This document shows positions 11,594 to 22,981 of a stretch of 64,000 nucleotides of DNA, piece by piece. Every line of letters begins with the position of its first letter. Position 1 is the stretch's first letter. A program made the translations under genes and the position numbers. Below the pieces are notes generated by a model, which saw nothing but the letters and a program-made list of their open reading frames with translations, ran no database searches and was not told where the DNA came from. The DNA comes from Calonectria ilicicola (taxonomy: Eukaryota > Ascomycota > Sordariomycetes > Hypocreales > Nectriaceae): assembly GCA_020809705.1 (NCBI GenBank), contig CP085832.1, positions 4,216,001 to 4,280,000 of the forward strand. Reading direction: 5' to 3'.

Positions 11594-13739
11594 TCATTGA
11601 CTCAAAGCAATGAGCTTCTCCTGTAAGGTTTCTGGCAGCACAAGCCTAGTTAGTGGAATGTACTGCTGTGACCCGTGAACATCATTTTCAAGGTAACCTC
11701 CGGAACAAGCAGGCATGCCACGTCTTCTTCGAGGTACGGTGGCTTTGAAAGCCATAGCAACATCAAAGAAACCGGCCCAGATGATCTCAGCTTCGTCAAG
11801 TTTGAAAAGCTGGGCAATGACACCTCTACTCAGCAGCCCAGACTCCTTCATGGTGTTATACACGCCCGTATTGTCGAACATAATGTCCAATGTGATCTCA
11901 TACGGGCCCGAGTTCTTGGAGCGGATGACCTTGGCTACGTCAATAAGAGTTTTGGGAGTTTCGTTAAATGAAGGCTTGGCTTGGATAGGCGCCACCGCGG
12001 ATTTGGCAGATGTATCCTTGACTCCAGCAGGCATGCCATTGACGACTGGTTTTCCAACCTTTGCATACACAGGACCACTGCCCATTGTGTACTCCTGCCA
12101 TCGGAATAGGCCTCTCTGACCATCGGCATCGATTTGGGGAAGCGAGTTGTGACGGCAACCCTCCTCTTCGACCCCGAGGGGCATTAAATGGTACACGGAG
12201 AACTCGGCGCACTGCTTAGTCTCCAGCTCAAACATTCCGCCTATTCCCATGGCGAAGTTTCCTGAGGTGGCCTTTTGATTGGGATAGGAGCCATGGGTGC
12301 AGTGGACCCTAACAGTAGAGGCTAGACTAGTTGCAGTTTCTTGCGAGTCTGCAATTATCTCAGCCACAATAAATACCTCGCTGGGTACGAACGTGGGCTC
12401 ATTATCATTAAAACCGTAAACATGGAATCCAATATCCCATTTCTCATTAATATGGCTGTGTTGCTTTCCAGCAAACTCTTTCACAGACTGGAGAAAGGAA
12501 TGGACTTGGGGAATGAGAATAGGGTCTCTAAAGGAACCCATAGTTAGTGTGCGGAATCCCGCCACGCGAGCACCCTCCAACTTGACGGTGTAAGTAGTAC
12601 CCTCCTGGCGGCTTGAGTGAAACACAGATCCGCGTACCCGTACGGACTTGTCGTCCTCAAGCTGGGAGAAGCTGGTTTGGTTGAGATCAATGTAACCACC
12701 CGGGCCAGCAAGCTTGTCCGGCCGCGTCTTCTCATACAGCGTGTGCGCTGCGACACTGAGAGGTGTGCACCGAGCATTCGTATCCAACGGCTTGATGTCG
12801 AAACTGAAGTCCCGGTTCATGATACCTTGGGCACTAGTGCCCTTCGGCGTAGCGCATAGGCCGCCACACTCGAGGATCTTGCCCATGTGGGTCATGGATC
12901 CAAGCTCCTCGGGGCTCAGGTCGGTATAGTTCCTCAACCCTCGGGCTTTGAGCGCGTTTTGGGCGGTGAACGCGACAAATGGAGCTACGTCGTATGCTCG
13001 GCCGGCGATCAAGACGTTGTAGTCGGGATGTGCACTTATAGCGTCTATCAAGGGCTCAGGGCCCATTTGAGCCACGATCCTGGTGGTTTGTTCCACAGTT
13101 TCGACTGTTAGTTGAGGGACAGAGTCACCACATCCCGTGATCTTGTTTTCCCCCAGTCTCTGGAGAACTACAGTCTTTGGTACTTCAGAATAGACGGCAA
13201 GTGCCTTCAGCTTCCAATCCCTAGATTTCCGCGTGAGCGACCATATAAAAGGAAATAAAGGTACATAATGGGAGGATGTTCGGTGAGATTATCAACAGGC
13301 CAGGAAATATAAACACAATGTAAGGATGGCTGAAGTCAACATGCCACTTTGAAGGTTGCACTCACTCGTGACCAGGTTCTTGTGCAATCTCGCGAATGAT
13401 CTCAAGGAACAAATCCACATGCTCATCGCTACCATCTCCACCAGCAGAAGAAATAAGAAGAGGTACTTGGTAACGGACGCTAATCCTGAGCAACTTGCGA
13501 AAGTCTCGAACATATGATGATCGCGGGCATGTGGTTGAGCCCAACGCCAACTTCGAAGGTCCAGAATCTGTCGATCCAGAGTCCAAAATGATGGCAGTGG
13601 GAGTTGGGAGCTTGCTAAAATGCTCCAAAGCGGCCTCTGTCTGTTCCTCCGGGAATCCATAGCCCATCATGCCCACAGGCGTGACGACTTGGCAGAGAGG
13701 CTCGGTTGGGCCGACGTGGTCAAGAACTGCGGGACTCAT
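11594..13739 (-). CDS. AtuA-like (DUF1446) protein fused to a DUF4387 domain
   Basis: Two exons, 13366-13739 and 11594-13220, give 666 residues. The 145-base intron has GTGAGT and CTAG borders. The N-terminal 520 residues match the acyclic terpene utilisation AtuA family (GMMGYGFPEEQTE, ILDSGSTDSGP, LIAGRAYDVAPF, MGKILECGGLC). The C-terminal part (VAKVIRSKNSGPYEITLDI through NDVHGSQQYIPLTRLVLP) matches DUF4387. In bacteria the two are usually separate adjacent genes of acid or terpenoid-acid catabolism, acting with CoA-linked enzymes; the exact reaction is not settled. Here they form one polypeptide. It is divergent from the MFS transporter, with a promoter holding three cluster palindromes. 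It probably processes the imported substrate or a branched intermediate. No targeting signal is obvious. Confidence 0.9.
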
Positions 13740-14029
13740 GATGGCTGTACAGGTGATGAAGTAAGATAAAGATTGCCCTTGTTAGAAGGTGTATTTCAAT
13801 TTCAAGTCAAAGGTCCAAAGATTGAAAATATAAGAAAAAGGCCGATGGGTAAGCGGAAGTGGCTGGCGGCCATGGATGAGTTTCGTTGGGCTGGTAGATC
13901 AGTACCTAGACCTTTGGACCCTTGAACGTCAGTCCCTGCGGTAGGGAATCATTTGTTGAGTATCGGACTCGGATTCATTGAAAATGCAACCAAAACTAAG
14001 GAGCGAGCGCCGCGACGGGCGATCTGGAG

Positions 14030-14075
14030 GCGATATCGCTTTGTCGAGCGATAGCGGCTAAACTTGCGATATCGC
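14030..14075. promoter_or_regulatory. three GCGATATCGC-type palindromes phased exactly 18 bases
   Basis: GCGATATCGC at 14030-14039, GCGATAGCGG at 14048-14057 and GCGATATCGC at 14066-14075. Starts are exactly 18 bases apart. They lie between the divergent AtuA-like (start 13739) and MFS (start 14428) genes. Two copies are perfect palindromes. Confidence 0.65.
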
Positions 14076-14427
14076 CTCCCTCACCGACGCTGGTCCAGCC
14101 ACGCTATTCCTACAGAACAGGCTCTAGCGAGCGCTCTGACTTAGCAGGTCTCTTCGCACATTCTGGGGGGAGTTTCCATGCTAACCAGTCAGGGGAACCC
14201 CCTTGTTGCCCCGCACTCCAGACTCTCCAAAGTTGGGGTTGGGTGTGGGGACCCCGTTAATTATTCCACAAGGACCATCACTGCTTGTTCCATGAACCTG
14301 AAGCTAAGGTGCAAATTTCACATCATAAAATGAGAGGCAACTCTGCCTTCAATATCCGTCTCTCGCCTCCTATTATTCACTCCTTCATCACTTCTCTGAC
14401 TTCCCATAAAAACTGAAGCACCAGTAT

Positions 14428-16193
14428 ATGTCTACAATGAGCTTTGATCGGAAGACAGACACCATGGACTCGAAGGATGTTGCAGCGACAACACACGACG
14501 AGATGGTAAATTATGCCCACCTTAATCAAGAGGATGCGGTTTTCATGGCCAGCTTCACAGAGGAACAGAGGAAGAAGCTTTTGAAAAAGGTTTGAACAAT
14601 CCCTCACTGGTGGCTATCCTCCGTTCTAAATCACGCTGGGTTACAAGTGGCTGACTGAAGGTTGAACAGATTGACTGGCGCCTAGTTCCTTTCTTGTCCT
14701 TTCTCTATCTTATCAGTTACTTGGATCGTGCCAATATTGGCAATGCCAACATTGAGGGGCTCTCTGAGGACCTTGGCTTGAGCGGAAGCCAATATAACGT
14801 TTGCTTGGCTATATTCTTCATTCCTTACATTCTCCTCGGTAAGCATCTCCAGCCCTGCTTGTGATTTGAGCGTTTAGGTCACCTTTTGGGATAGCTTCAC
14901 AGTACTGATTCGATTCTCATTCATAGAGGTCCCTTGTAACATGATCCTGAAGAAATTCGACCGTCCTTCATACTGGGTTGCCATCATGACGTCTTCGTGG
15001 GGCCTAGTCCTCTTTTGTACCGGATTTGTCCAGAACTATGAAGGACTCATCGTCTGCCGCATCTTGTTGGGCGTTACAGAGGCCGGATTTTTCCCTGGTG
15101 CTATCCTCATTGTCTCTAGTTGGTACTCTTGGGGCGAGGTAGGCATTCGAATCGCCCTCTTTTACACGTCTAGTGCTCTAGCTGGCGCCTTTTCTGGACT
15201 TTTGGCCTTCTTGATTGCAAAGATGGATGGAATTGGTGGCTATGAGGGGTGAGAGCGTTACCCTTCTTTTATGAAACACAATACTAACAGATTAATGCTG
15301 GCAGATGGCGCTGGATTTTCCTCCTGGAAGGTGCTGTTAGCTTGCTCATCGGCATCGCGTGCCCCTTTCTTCTCATCGATACGCCCAAGCACTCGGCCTG
15401 GCTCACATCTGATGAAAAGCGCTACTTGGTCTTGCGCAAGGAAGTCGAGGATGGAGGCCGACAGACGCAGGCCAAGGGCGAAAAGATCAACGCCAAGGTT
15501 CTCATCGCCACCATTACGGACTGGAAGATCTACCTTCAAGCCATCATTGCCCTCTCCAATACGATTCCTAACTACGGCCTCAAATTCACAATGCCTCAGA
15601 TCATGAAGAACATGGGTTACACCTCCGCCAATGCCCAATTGCTCACCATTCCTCCTTATTTCCTCGGTGCCTGTAGTGCCTATGTGTCCGCTCGTTTTTC
15701 GGACCGCTATAAATGGAGAATGCCATGCATCGTTGGACCTCAGATCCTTGTCCTCGTCGGCTTTGCCATCAGCTTTGCCTATGCCGGACATATCGACAAG
15801 CACATTGCCGAATGTTACTTTGCTATTTCCCTTGCCTGTATTGGCCTGTACCCGATCATCCCCGGCGCCAACGCCTGGAACTCCAACAACCTGGCTGGTC
15901 CTGCAAAGCGTGCAGCGGGCATCGCTCTGTTGGGAACATTTGCCAGTGCCGGCGGTCTTGGTGGTTCATTCATCTACATGAAGGACGAAGCGCCTTGGTA
16001 CCCTACAGGTTTCGGCATCTCTTTGGGTGTGGCTTTTAGTGGAATTCTAGCCGCTCTTGTTTTGGAACTTTTGCTATTCCGCATTAATAAGGCGAATGAA
16101 AAGTTGACAGTTGAACAAGTAATGGAGATGTATACTAGTGATCAGCTTGCTGATATGGGCGATAAATCGCCTTTATTTAAGTATAAATTATAG
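14428..16193 (+). CDS. MFS transporter, anion:cation symporter (Dal5/allantoate permease) family
   Basis: Plasma-membrane carrier, 513 residues. Exons are 14428-14589, 14670-14838, 14927-15248 and 15305-16193, all phase-consistent. The start MSTMSFDRK precedes a hydrophilic tail. The first transmembrane helix contains LVPFLSFLYLISYLDRANIGNA, the signature of the Dal5/Tna1 group. FFIPYILLEVPCNMILKK, EAGFFPGAI and YPIIPGANAWNSNN follow, about twelve helices in all. The C-terminal GDKSPLFKYKL is nearly identical to the tail of the second MFS gene at 22982. Family members take up small carboxylates, nicotinate or allantoate. The promoter shared with the AtuA-like gene places it in cluster A, as importer of the lactone, its hydroxy acid or a related carboxylate. 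Confidence 0.92.
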
Positions 16194-16473
16194 AGAGAGC
16201 AAGATATTGATTAATTTTATTTATTATTTAAAGTATAAAGTATGGAGGTGTTACTTTTGTCACGGCTGTGCTGTTGACCGCTGTACCACGGGGCAAAAGA
16301 TTGGTCAATAACTGCTATTGCGGCAATTATCGCAACACCCAACAGCACCTAAGAGCCCTGTAAGCCCTGTGCCCACAGGCCAGGTCATAACACATGGGAC
16401 AAAGAAAGCGTTCCTAACCTTTGCCAGTACAAGCTTATATAAGCACAAGTCCTTTTTCCTCCCTCCACACTCT
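16194..16473. other. intergenic 3' of MFS gene
   Basis: AT-rich 3' region of the first MFS gene. No gene is seen. Confidence 0.4.
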
Positions 16474-16664
16474 ATGTCCGGCACCATCGGCAGTATGATA
16501 GTTCGTACTCTGGTTTGCTACTCAATCTCCGGATTGATAAGGCTGTGTGGTTTGCTACGCACTGTCTGGTTTCCTTCTCCATGTCCGGTTGTTACTGACC
16601 CGATTCCCGGTTTTCCACATGTCCGGCTCACTAAGCCATGTCCGACTTTGTGCGCAATGTCCGG
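16474..16664. promoter_or_regulatory. dense array of ATGTCCGG words upstream of the amino acid permease
   Basis: ATGTCCGG at 16474-16481, 16581-16588, 16619-16626 and 16657-16664, plus ATGTCCGA at 16638-16645 and related words (CTCCGGAT near 16527, TTCCCGGT near 16605). All perfect copies have the same orientation. The array lies 640-830 bases before the permease start. The word contains CGG, the half-site of many Zn2Cys6 factors, and recurs in the other cluster B promoters. Confidence 0.6.
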
Positions 16665-17303
16665 CTTCCTACAAATGGATCCTCGGTGATAGAAAAACTA
16701 TTATGGAGCATGTCGGGTCCACCCTTGTAGCCAATAGGTTTATAGAAAACCTGAAGCTAATGGCCCCTTTCTCTCTCCTTGTGGGGTAGTTGGCAAGAAG
16801 ATCAGATTTTAACCAGTCTTGATACGAAGAATTTACAGGCCAAGCCAAGTCTTTACTAGGAGAGGATGTACTGTTCCATGCAGCCTTTCGGTATCCCTGA
16901 TAGTGAGATGATTGTGTAACCTTAGTATGACAAATACAAGGAAGATAGGCCTTGATAGCAAATATGTTCTATGCCGATACTCCTTATACGGCAGTAATAT
17001 GGATTTAGCTTATCTCTAGTAATCTGCGAGGTTTTAGCAGCCCATGTGTCGTGAACCTGCCTAGAGCAGGGCCTAGTCTAACAAATTTGGGTTTTTTCTT
17101 AAAGCTCACTGGCCTCTGCCTTTTTATTACACTCAGAATTCCCACCCATCTTCTCTTTCTTGCCTTTCAGTAGAGAAACCCATCTCAAGGGAGAAGCTCG
17201 CTTCAATATTTGTGAAAGATCAACTTGCCCTATATTTCTTCAAACCGACACCCTTTATACCCCAATTATTTGCGCTTCATTCGGCTCTCAGACCATTGAG
17301 AAT
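16665..17303. other. permease upstream region
   Basis: Probable promoter and leader of the permease. No convincing gene; an in-frame extension upstream of 17304 lacks an ATG start. Confidence 0.4.
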
Positions 17304-19139
17304 ATGGAGAAAACTTTGTCCGTGGAGAAGAGTCCGGGCTATGATGCCGAGGGAACCACGTATCAAGCGACGATCGCCTCGGACCAGATGGCTGGTCATA
17401 TTCGGGGTCTAGAAACATCGTCTGATACTATGCTGCACCGCGGACTCGAAGCGCGTCACATTACGATGATTGCTATTGCCGGTGCTATTGGCACTGGCCT
17501 CATTATTGGTGCTGGCAAGTCATTGGCTCTAGCTGGACCCGGTTCCATCTTCATATCGTACTCGATTGTCGGTTTTGTCGTCTTTCTTGTCATGGCAGGC
17601 CTAGGTGAGATGGCTACCTGGCTACCTATGAGTGGTGGCTTCACTGGTTATGCTTCAAGATTCTGCGATCCAAGTCTTGGCTTTGCACTCGGTTACACGT
17701 GAGTCTATTTTCCTAGCGACACATGGGCTTGTCTCACCTCGCCGCCAGTTAGAGGGGCCTTCTTCAACCATGCAGTTGTCTAACGGAAACTGACCTATTC
17801 GTCTCTAAAAGCTACTGGATCAAATATCTAATCGTTGCACCAAACCAACTTACCGCTGTTGCACTGGTCATGCAGTATTGGGTTGATCGTTCCAAGGTGA
17901 ATCCGGGTGTTTGGATCGCGATAGTATTGGTAATTGTTTTTATCATCAACTACTTTGGCATTGAAATCTTCGGCGAAATCGAGTTTTGGATGGCCGTTTT
18001 GAAGGTTCTGACTATTCTCGGCGTCATCGTCGTAACATTGGTTATTTCATTAGGTGGCGCACCTGACCGCGATCGTCGAGGATTCCGTTACTGGCAGGAT
18101 CCTGGGTAATTATCCTGTTAAATGCCAACCAGAAGCATTGCCGTACTGATTTATCACAGTGCATTTGCTACCTACATCCATGGTTACCGCTGTCTTTGCG
18201 TTCTTGGGTACTGAATTAGTGGGCGTCACCGTCGGAGAAGCTCAAAACCCTCGCAAGACGATTCCTCGCGCTATCAAGATGACATTTTGGCGTATATGCA
18301 TTTTTTACATTGTCTGTATTCTGTTGATTGGCATGTGCGTGCCATACAATGATTCCAGCCTAGCCTTTGCCAACACTTCCACAGCAAACGCCTCTGCGTC
18401 ACCATTTGTACTTGCTATCAAGCTTGCCGGCATCAAAGGTCTTGATCATGTGCTGAATGGATGTATCCTAATTTTCGTGTTCTCAGCTTCTAATTCCGAT
18501 CTTTATATAGCCAGTCGGACGCTTTACGGCCTTGCTTCCAATGGCAATGCACCCTCTATTTTCCGAAGGACTAACAAGAACGGCGTGCCAACATATGCTC
18601 TCCTTCCCTCAGCACTGTTTAGCTTGTTGGCATTTATGAATGTCTCTGACGACTCCAAGACAGTTTTCACCTACTTTGTCAATCTGGTAACCATGTTTGG
18701 CCTCTTGACCTGGATCTCTATCTTGGTGTCACATATTTCGTTTGTCCGTGCGCGCAAGGCTCAGAACATTTCAGACAGTGAACTGGCCTACGTCGCTCCT
18801 TTTGGTATTTGGGGATCCTATGCGGCCTTGTTCATCTGTGTTTTGATTACCATCACTAAAAACTTTGATGTTTTCACCGGTTCAGGGTTGAGAACCAAGT
18901 ACGCCACTTTCATCACTGGCTACCTCGGTATCCCGATCTATCTATCCCTGATATTCGGCCACAAGATTGTTACCAAGAGTAAAGGACTTAAGCTGACCAA
19001 AGTCGACTTTTATACTGGCAAGGATCTTATTGACAATGAAGAAGAAGCTTTCCTAGCCGCACAGGCTGAAAGAAACGCTGCGGAGAATACATCTGCTATT
19101 GCTGCCTTCTATAAGAGGTGGGTCTCATGGTTGTTTTAA
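17304..19139 (+). CDS. amino acid permease (AAT/YAT family, Dip5-like), probably frameshifted
   Basis: APC-superfamily amino acid:proton symporter. Exons 17304-17698, 17812-18105 and 18160-19139. Motifs RGLEARHITMIAIAGAIGTG, LGEMATWLPMSGGF and GVTVGEAQNPRKTIPRAI are diagnostic, and GFRYWQDPG recalls dicarboxylic amino acid permeases. The expected splice (GGGTAATT to CACAG at 18159) continues the family sequence as GAFATYI. The conserved following stretch (roughly GRFLGFWS) is then missing, and the downstream frame MVTAVFAFLGTELVG is offset by one. Read literally, translation stops soon after 18180. The rest is open to 19139, so this is either a recent deletion (pseudogene), an assembly error, or an unusual splice. 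One alternative, a GTTACT donor near 18087, keeps frame but loses conserved residues. If functional it would import an amino acid for the cluster B enzymes. Confidence 0.75.
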
Positions 19140-20149
19140 GCAGAGGTAGGGCTATACCTGTACTAGAGAATTAGGCTTGTTAAGATGTTGAGCGCAAGTA
19201 AAGGCCTAGATCCATAAAATAAAAGATTTTTCTTTTGTCATAATTAATAGTAGTTACACTTGGATTTGTGCTTTAGTTTCGTGAAAAGAATACAGTATTA
19301 CGACCCAAATGATAAAACCGTGGCTAATAACATCATAATCAGACGACCTACCCTGCACTAATCAGTCAAGAAAAGACTGACTGGGTCTCCCCAAACAAAT
19401 ACCCAACCAGAAGATAGTGATTCCCTTGAAGATAATCAGTCGAGGGATCGGAGTAATATTCGTATTATGATTACACTGTCGTGGCTATTAAGAAATTGCA
19501 AGGCAAATAGATCAGCAAACTATGCAACACTGGACAAGTAATTTACCAGATATTGCGATTGCGCTTCGGAGCTACCTAGTCCGGAATCTAAGGAGAAGTT
19601 GATTGCGGGGCTATTTTGCTACTAACAGCGAACACATTAGTCAAATTTCCTTCTCGGAAATCGAATCACCGTCAACTATGCAATGCATCTCTAGCCTCCA
19701 AGATAAACCGGAAGTACACGGAAATCACCCTATGGACAAACTCTATAGGGCATAACGTGATAGTAATCCTACGAGATGCAATTTTGTCTAATACGCCGAG
19801 GCTCAGGTTCTGGTAGTAAAGCGATAAATAAATATTTGTAAAAGGTGCTTAGGTTACGACTGGGTATTATCTTTCATATACTGTTCATATATAGCTTGAA
19901 AATGACTAACAGATACTAAATTATGTCTCCTGGCCTGTTGCTGAATCCAAACCTAGACCTGTACCCTCATAAAGTTCCCAAGAACACCATTTTAGAGAGA
20001 GTGTCGGAAGATAATCTGAGGTATGGGGAGAACTCTAGCATAAAAGCTTCGATCAATGTAATACTTGAATCTAATAATAGGATCCGTCAGAGGGCGCGAA
20101 AGCTATCAATTTATATATATAGAGTAGGACTAGAACGATACACGAGGAC
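19140..20149. other. intergenic, 1 kb without a gene
   Basis: AT-rich sequence between the 3' ends of the permease and the hydroxyglutarate dehydrogenase. Short frames at 19616-19816 and 19923-20165 have no support. Confidence 0.5.
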
Positions 20150-21811
20150 TCATATAAACTTATAAGGATTCATAATTCCGTTCTGCCGAGGTTAGTCGTA
20201 TTGAACAACTGGAACAGGGAAGATACTTACAGGATCATACATATCCCTTATCTGCTTCATCAATCCTAGGTTAGTTTCTGTCTGTGCCAACTGAATAAAT
20301 GGTTTTTTCGCCTGTCCTAATCCATGTTCGGCGCTGATACTGCCATGATTCTTTTGAACCCACTCGTATATCCAAGGCTCCAGGGCATCTCGTATTTCTG
20401 GAATGTACTCCTTTACTGACACATTCAAATGTAAATTGAAATCGCCAATATGTCCGTATCCAACCACCGTATTCACTACCGACGACTCGTGTGTGTGGCT
20501 GGCAAGTAGTCCTAATTGTTGGAGGCGATGTCGACAGTCCTCAACCAGTTGATACCATTTAGACATGGGTATTGATACATCATATTTGTATGTGCCACCC
20601 ATACTATTGATGACTTCCGCGATGTCTTCTCTCATCCGCCAAATATTGCGGGCCTGTAGCTCGCCTTGAGCCAGCACACCGTCTGCGACAACCCCTGCAC
20701 TCATCAGTTGTTCTAGGAAGTCCTCCATCTTCGCCGCATCATGTTCGCCTCTAGAACCGCTTGTCTCTACAATGCAATAGAACGGATACTCCTCCTGCAA
20801 AGGATACTGGATGCTGTCAAGTCGACGCACCAATTTCTGGCTTGCACCATCCATCATTTCAAATGCTGACAAGATCTCAGAAAGATATGTTTTGGCCTCT
20901 GAAAATGTTTTGCAAACATCTTCATAGCTTTTCAAGCCGAGATATGCCACATGGATGGCTTTGGGTTTCGGTGGGCATAGAATTGATACGCCAGTGACAA
21001 TGCCAAGTGTCCCTTCGGAACCAATAAACAATTGTTTGAGGGCATATCCAGTGTTGTCCTTTCTCAAAGAAGAGAGCGAATCTATAATCGTTCCATCGGG
21101 CAGAACGGCCTCTATTCCGAGTACGTTGGCTGAAAGGCTCCCGTATCGAAGCACTCGGAGCCCTCCCGCATTGGTGGCGATATTGCCACCGATGTGACAT
21201 GAGCCCTTGGCACCTAAATCCAAGGGAAAAATGTGGCCATGATCCTCGAGATATTGATTTGCAATTTCAAGGATCACTCCTGCGTCGGCTGTGAGGATCC
21301 CAGACATAGGGTTAAAACTCCGAATCTTGTTCATGTCCATGGTGCTGATCACTATTTCATCAAACACAGGCACAGAGCCCCCAACCAGACCCGTGTTCCC
21401 TCCTTGTGGTACGACAGCCAATTTCCTCTCATTGCAATATCGGAGGATTTGGCTGACTTGGTCTTTATTTTGAGGTTTAAGAACAAGTCTAGAACTCCCG
21501 CGATATTTGTGCATCCAGTCAACATTGAAATTTTCAATATCATCATGCCGACCCCCCGATAGATTATCTATGACGGCGGAAGAACGACCGAGCTGCTCAC
21601 GAAAGAAATTGAGGTCATCATGTGAGACCTGGGAATATCTGGGATCGCGTGCCGCACAATCGACGGTGCTTGAAGCTGCGTGGCTGTATGCCCTCCTAGA
21701 AAAGAATTGTCGACCCGTACATGAACTAATTCTCATACACTGATGTATGGGAGGGGATAAAATTAGGTACATACCACGGTTTCCATGAAAGGAATTGCAA
21801 ACCGGATGCAT
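20150..21811 (-). CDS. D-2-hydroxyglutarate dehydrogenase (FAD-linked, mitochondrial Dld2/D2HGDH type)
   Basis: FAD flavoenzyme oxidising D-2-hydroxyglutarate to 2-oxoglutarate. Exon 1 is 20231-21811. A second exon at 20150-20182 supplies the family's C-terminal NGIMNPYKFI after a 48-base intron (GTAAGT..GGCAG), giving 537 residues. The FAD-binding domain shows VPQGGNTGLVGGSVP, GSCHIGGNIATNAGGLRVLR and LRKDNTGYALKQLFIGSEGT. The C-terminal domain shows GYGHIGDFNLHLNV and the active-site SAEHGLGQAKK. An Arg/Ser-rich mitochondrial presequence begins at Met26 (MRISSCTGRQFFSRRAYS, ATG at 21736), so the true start may be there. It is divergent from the MFS gene at 22982, sharing a promoter with CCGGACAT words. 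D-lactate dehydrogenase is the main alternative, but the RKDNTGY and GSEGTLGI signatures fit D2HGDH better. Confidence 0.9.
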
Positions 21812-22038
21812 TTTAATGCTCTTGGGATGATTAAAATGATATCAAACAGTCATAGAAGCCTCTCTGTGATGCTCTGATCTGGGAATTTATGGTTATTCAG
21901 ATCAATGTTGCCAAAAGACTCATATCCCACAGTTTCACAAGACAGAAACCAAGGTATATTAGATTCATTAAACGGGGTACGTACAAATTTGCTAGCTAGG
22001 CAACTAGGTTTAGCCTATTCAAGTGTCCTTCGTAGTCT

Positions 22039-22056
22039 CGGACATTGGATGTCCGG
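22039..22056. promoter_or_regulatory. inverted repeat CGGACAT-TGG-ATGTCCGG
   Basis: Seven-base arms CGGACAT (22039-22045) and ATGTCCG (22049-22055) flank a TGG spacer, about 230 bases upstream of D-2-hydroxyglutarate dehydrogenase. A palindromic two-half-site arrangement of the cluster B word. Confidence 0.6.
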
Positions 22057-22528
22057 TTCACTAACACGACCGATTTGACCCTCCAATCGCAAAAGCGGTC
22101 AAGCAAAGATTGATGTCATCCAACAGGAATATCTTTGCTGATACGGGAGCACACTCCAATGACGGATGTAGAGGCTAGTTGGTTCCATTGTACAATCTCT
22201 TATCGCTACGTTAACGCCGGGATCATGGTCAAGTCATCTGTCTAACTAATGATTTAAAAAAAAAAAAATGCTGCGTATGCTCAGTAAGAACTCTGTTCTA
22301 AATATCTCTGCGTAATGATTTACAAAGGATATGCAAAATCCGCTTTCGCAAACTATCTACTACTTCTCTCAGAAGGTGTCACAACCATGTTGCCCATTCA
22401 CATAGCAGCCACGTCTCAGTCCAGGTATTTGGGATGGACGATGACCATGTGGCGCCAACCTGGACCCCCTATCAATTCTCGACATTGCCACAGCCCCACA
22501 TGACACACTCACTAGATCCGTCACCCGC

Positions 22529-22721
22529 ATGTCCATTGTCCGGACCTACGTTCATCGGACTTTGTAACTCATCATCTTGCTGCAAAAAAGACTTTTCCTC
22601 GGGCAAATACTAATTCATACTACGGACGTATGTGATTTATATTTCCGAGCCTTAACCTTTGGATGGAAACCCCAATGCGAGCAAACATCTCTCCTACCAT
22701 ATTCTTGAGTTACATGTCCGT
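22529..22721. promoter_or_regulatory. further CCGGACAT-related sites before the second MFS gene
   Basis: ATGTCC at 22529-22534 next to palindrome GTCCGGAC at 22538-22545; ATCGGAC at 22554-22560; ATGTCCGT at 22714-22721. They lie 260-450 bases upstream of the MFS start. Confidence 0.45.
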
Positions 22722-22981
22722 AGTGTTAGAAATACCGAAGCTCTTACGTAATGCACCATGGCTCTGCTTTCGATCTAAGATTTATCTGGGGTAGTCTGGA
22801 GAAGGTGGATTGTGGGGTAAAGTAAAATCCGGGGAATCTCCCAAATCCTATCAAGGAAATCTTGATATAAAAACGAGAACTCGCTCATATTTCAATCTTT
22901 TTGATAAAACAATCCACCCAAACTTCCAGTCTCTTTGGATCAAATATCAACTACAAGTTCCTAACTTACACGCAGCTTGAT

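Larger units (their letters stand above)
21812..22981. other. divergent promoter region, 1.2 kb
   Basis: Lies between D-2-hydroxyglutarate dehydrogenase and the second MFS gene. Holds the CCGGACAT-type sites listed separately and an A run near 22256-22268. No supported gene. Confidence 0.5.

Noticed and set aside
16194..16700. Coding frames over the ATGTCCGG array (16318-16689)
   Set aside because: Frames exist only because of C/T-rich repeats; no domain.
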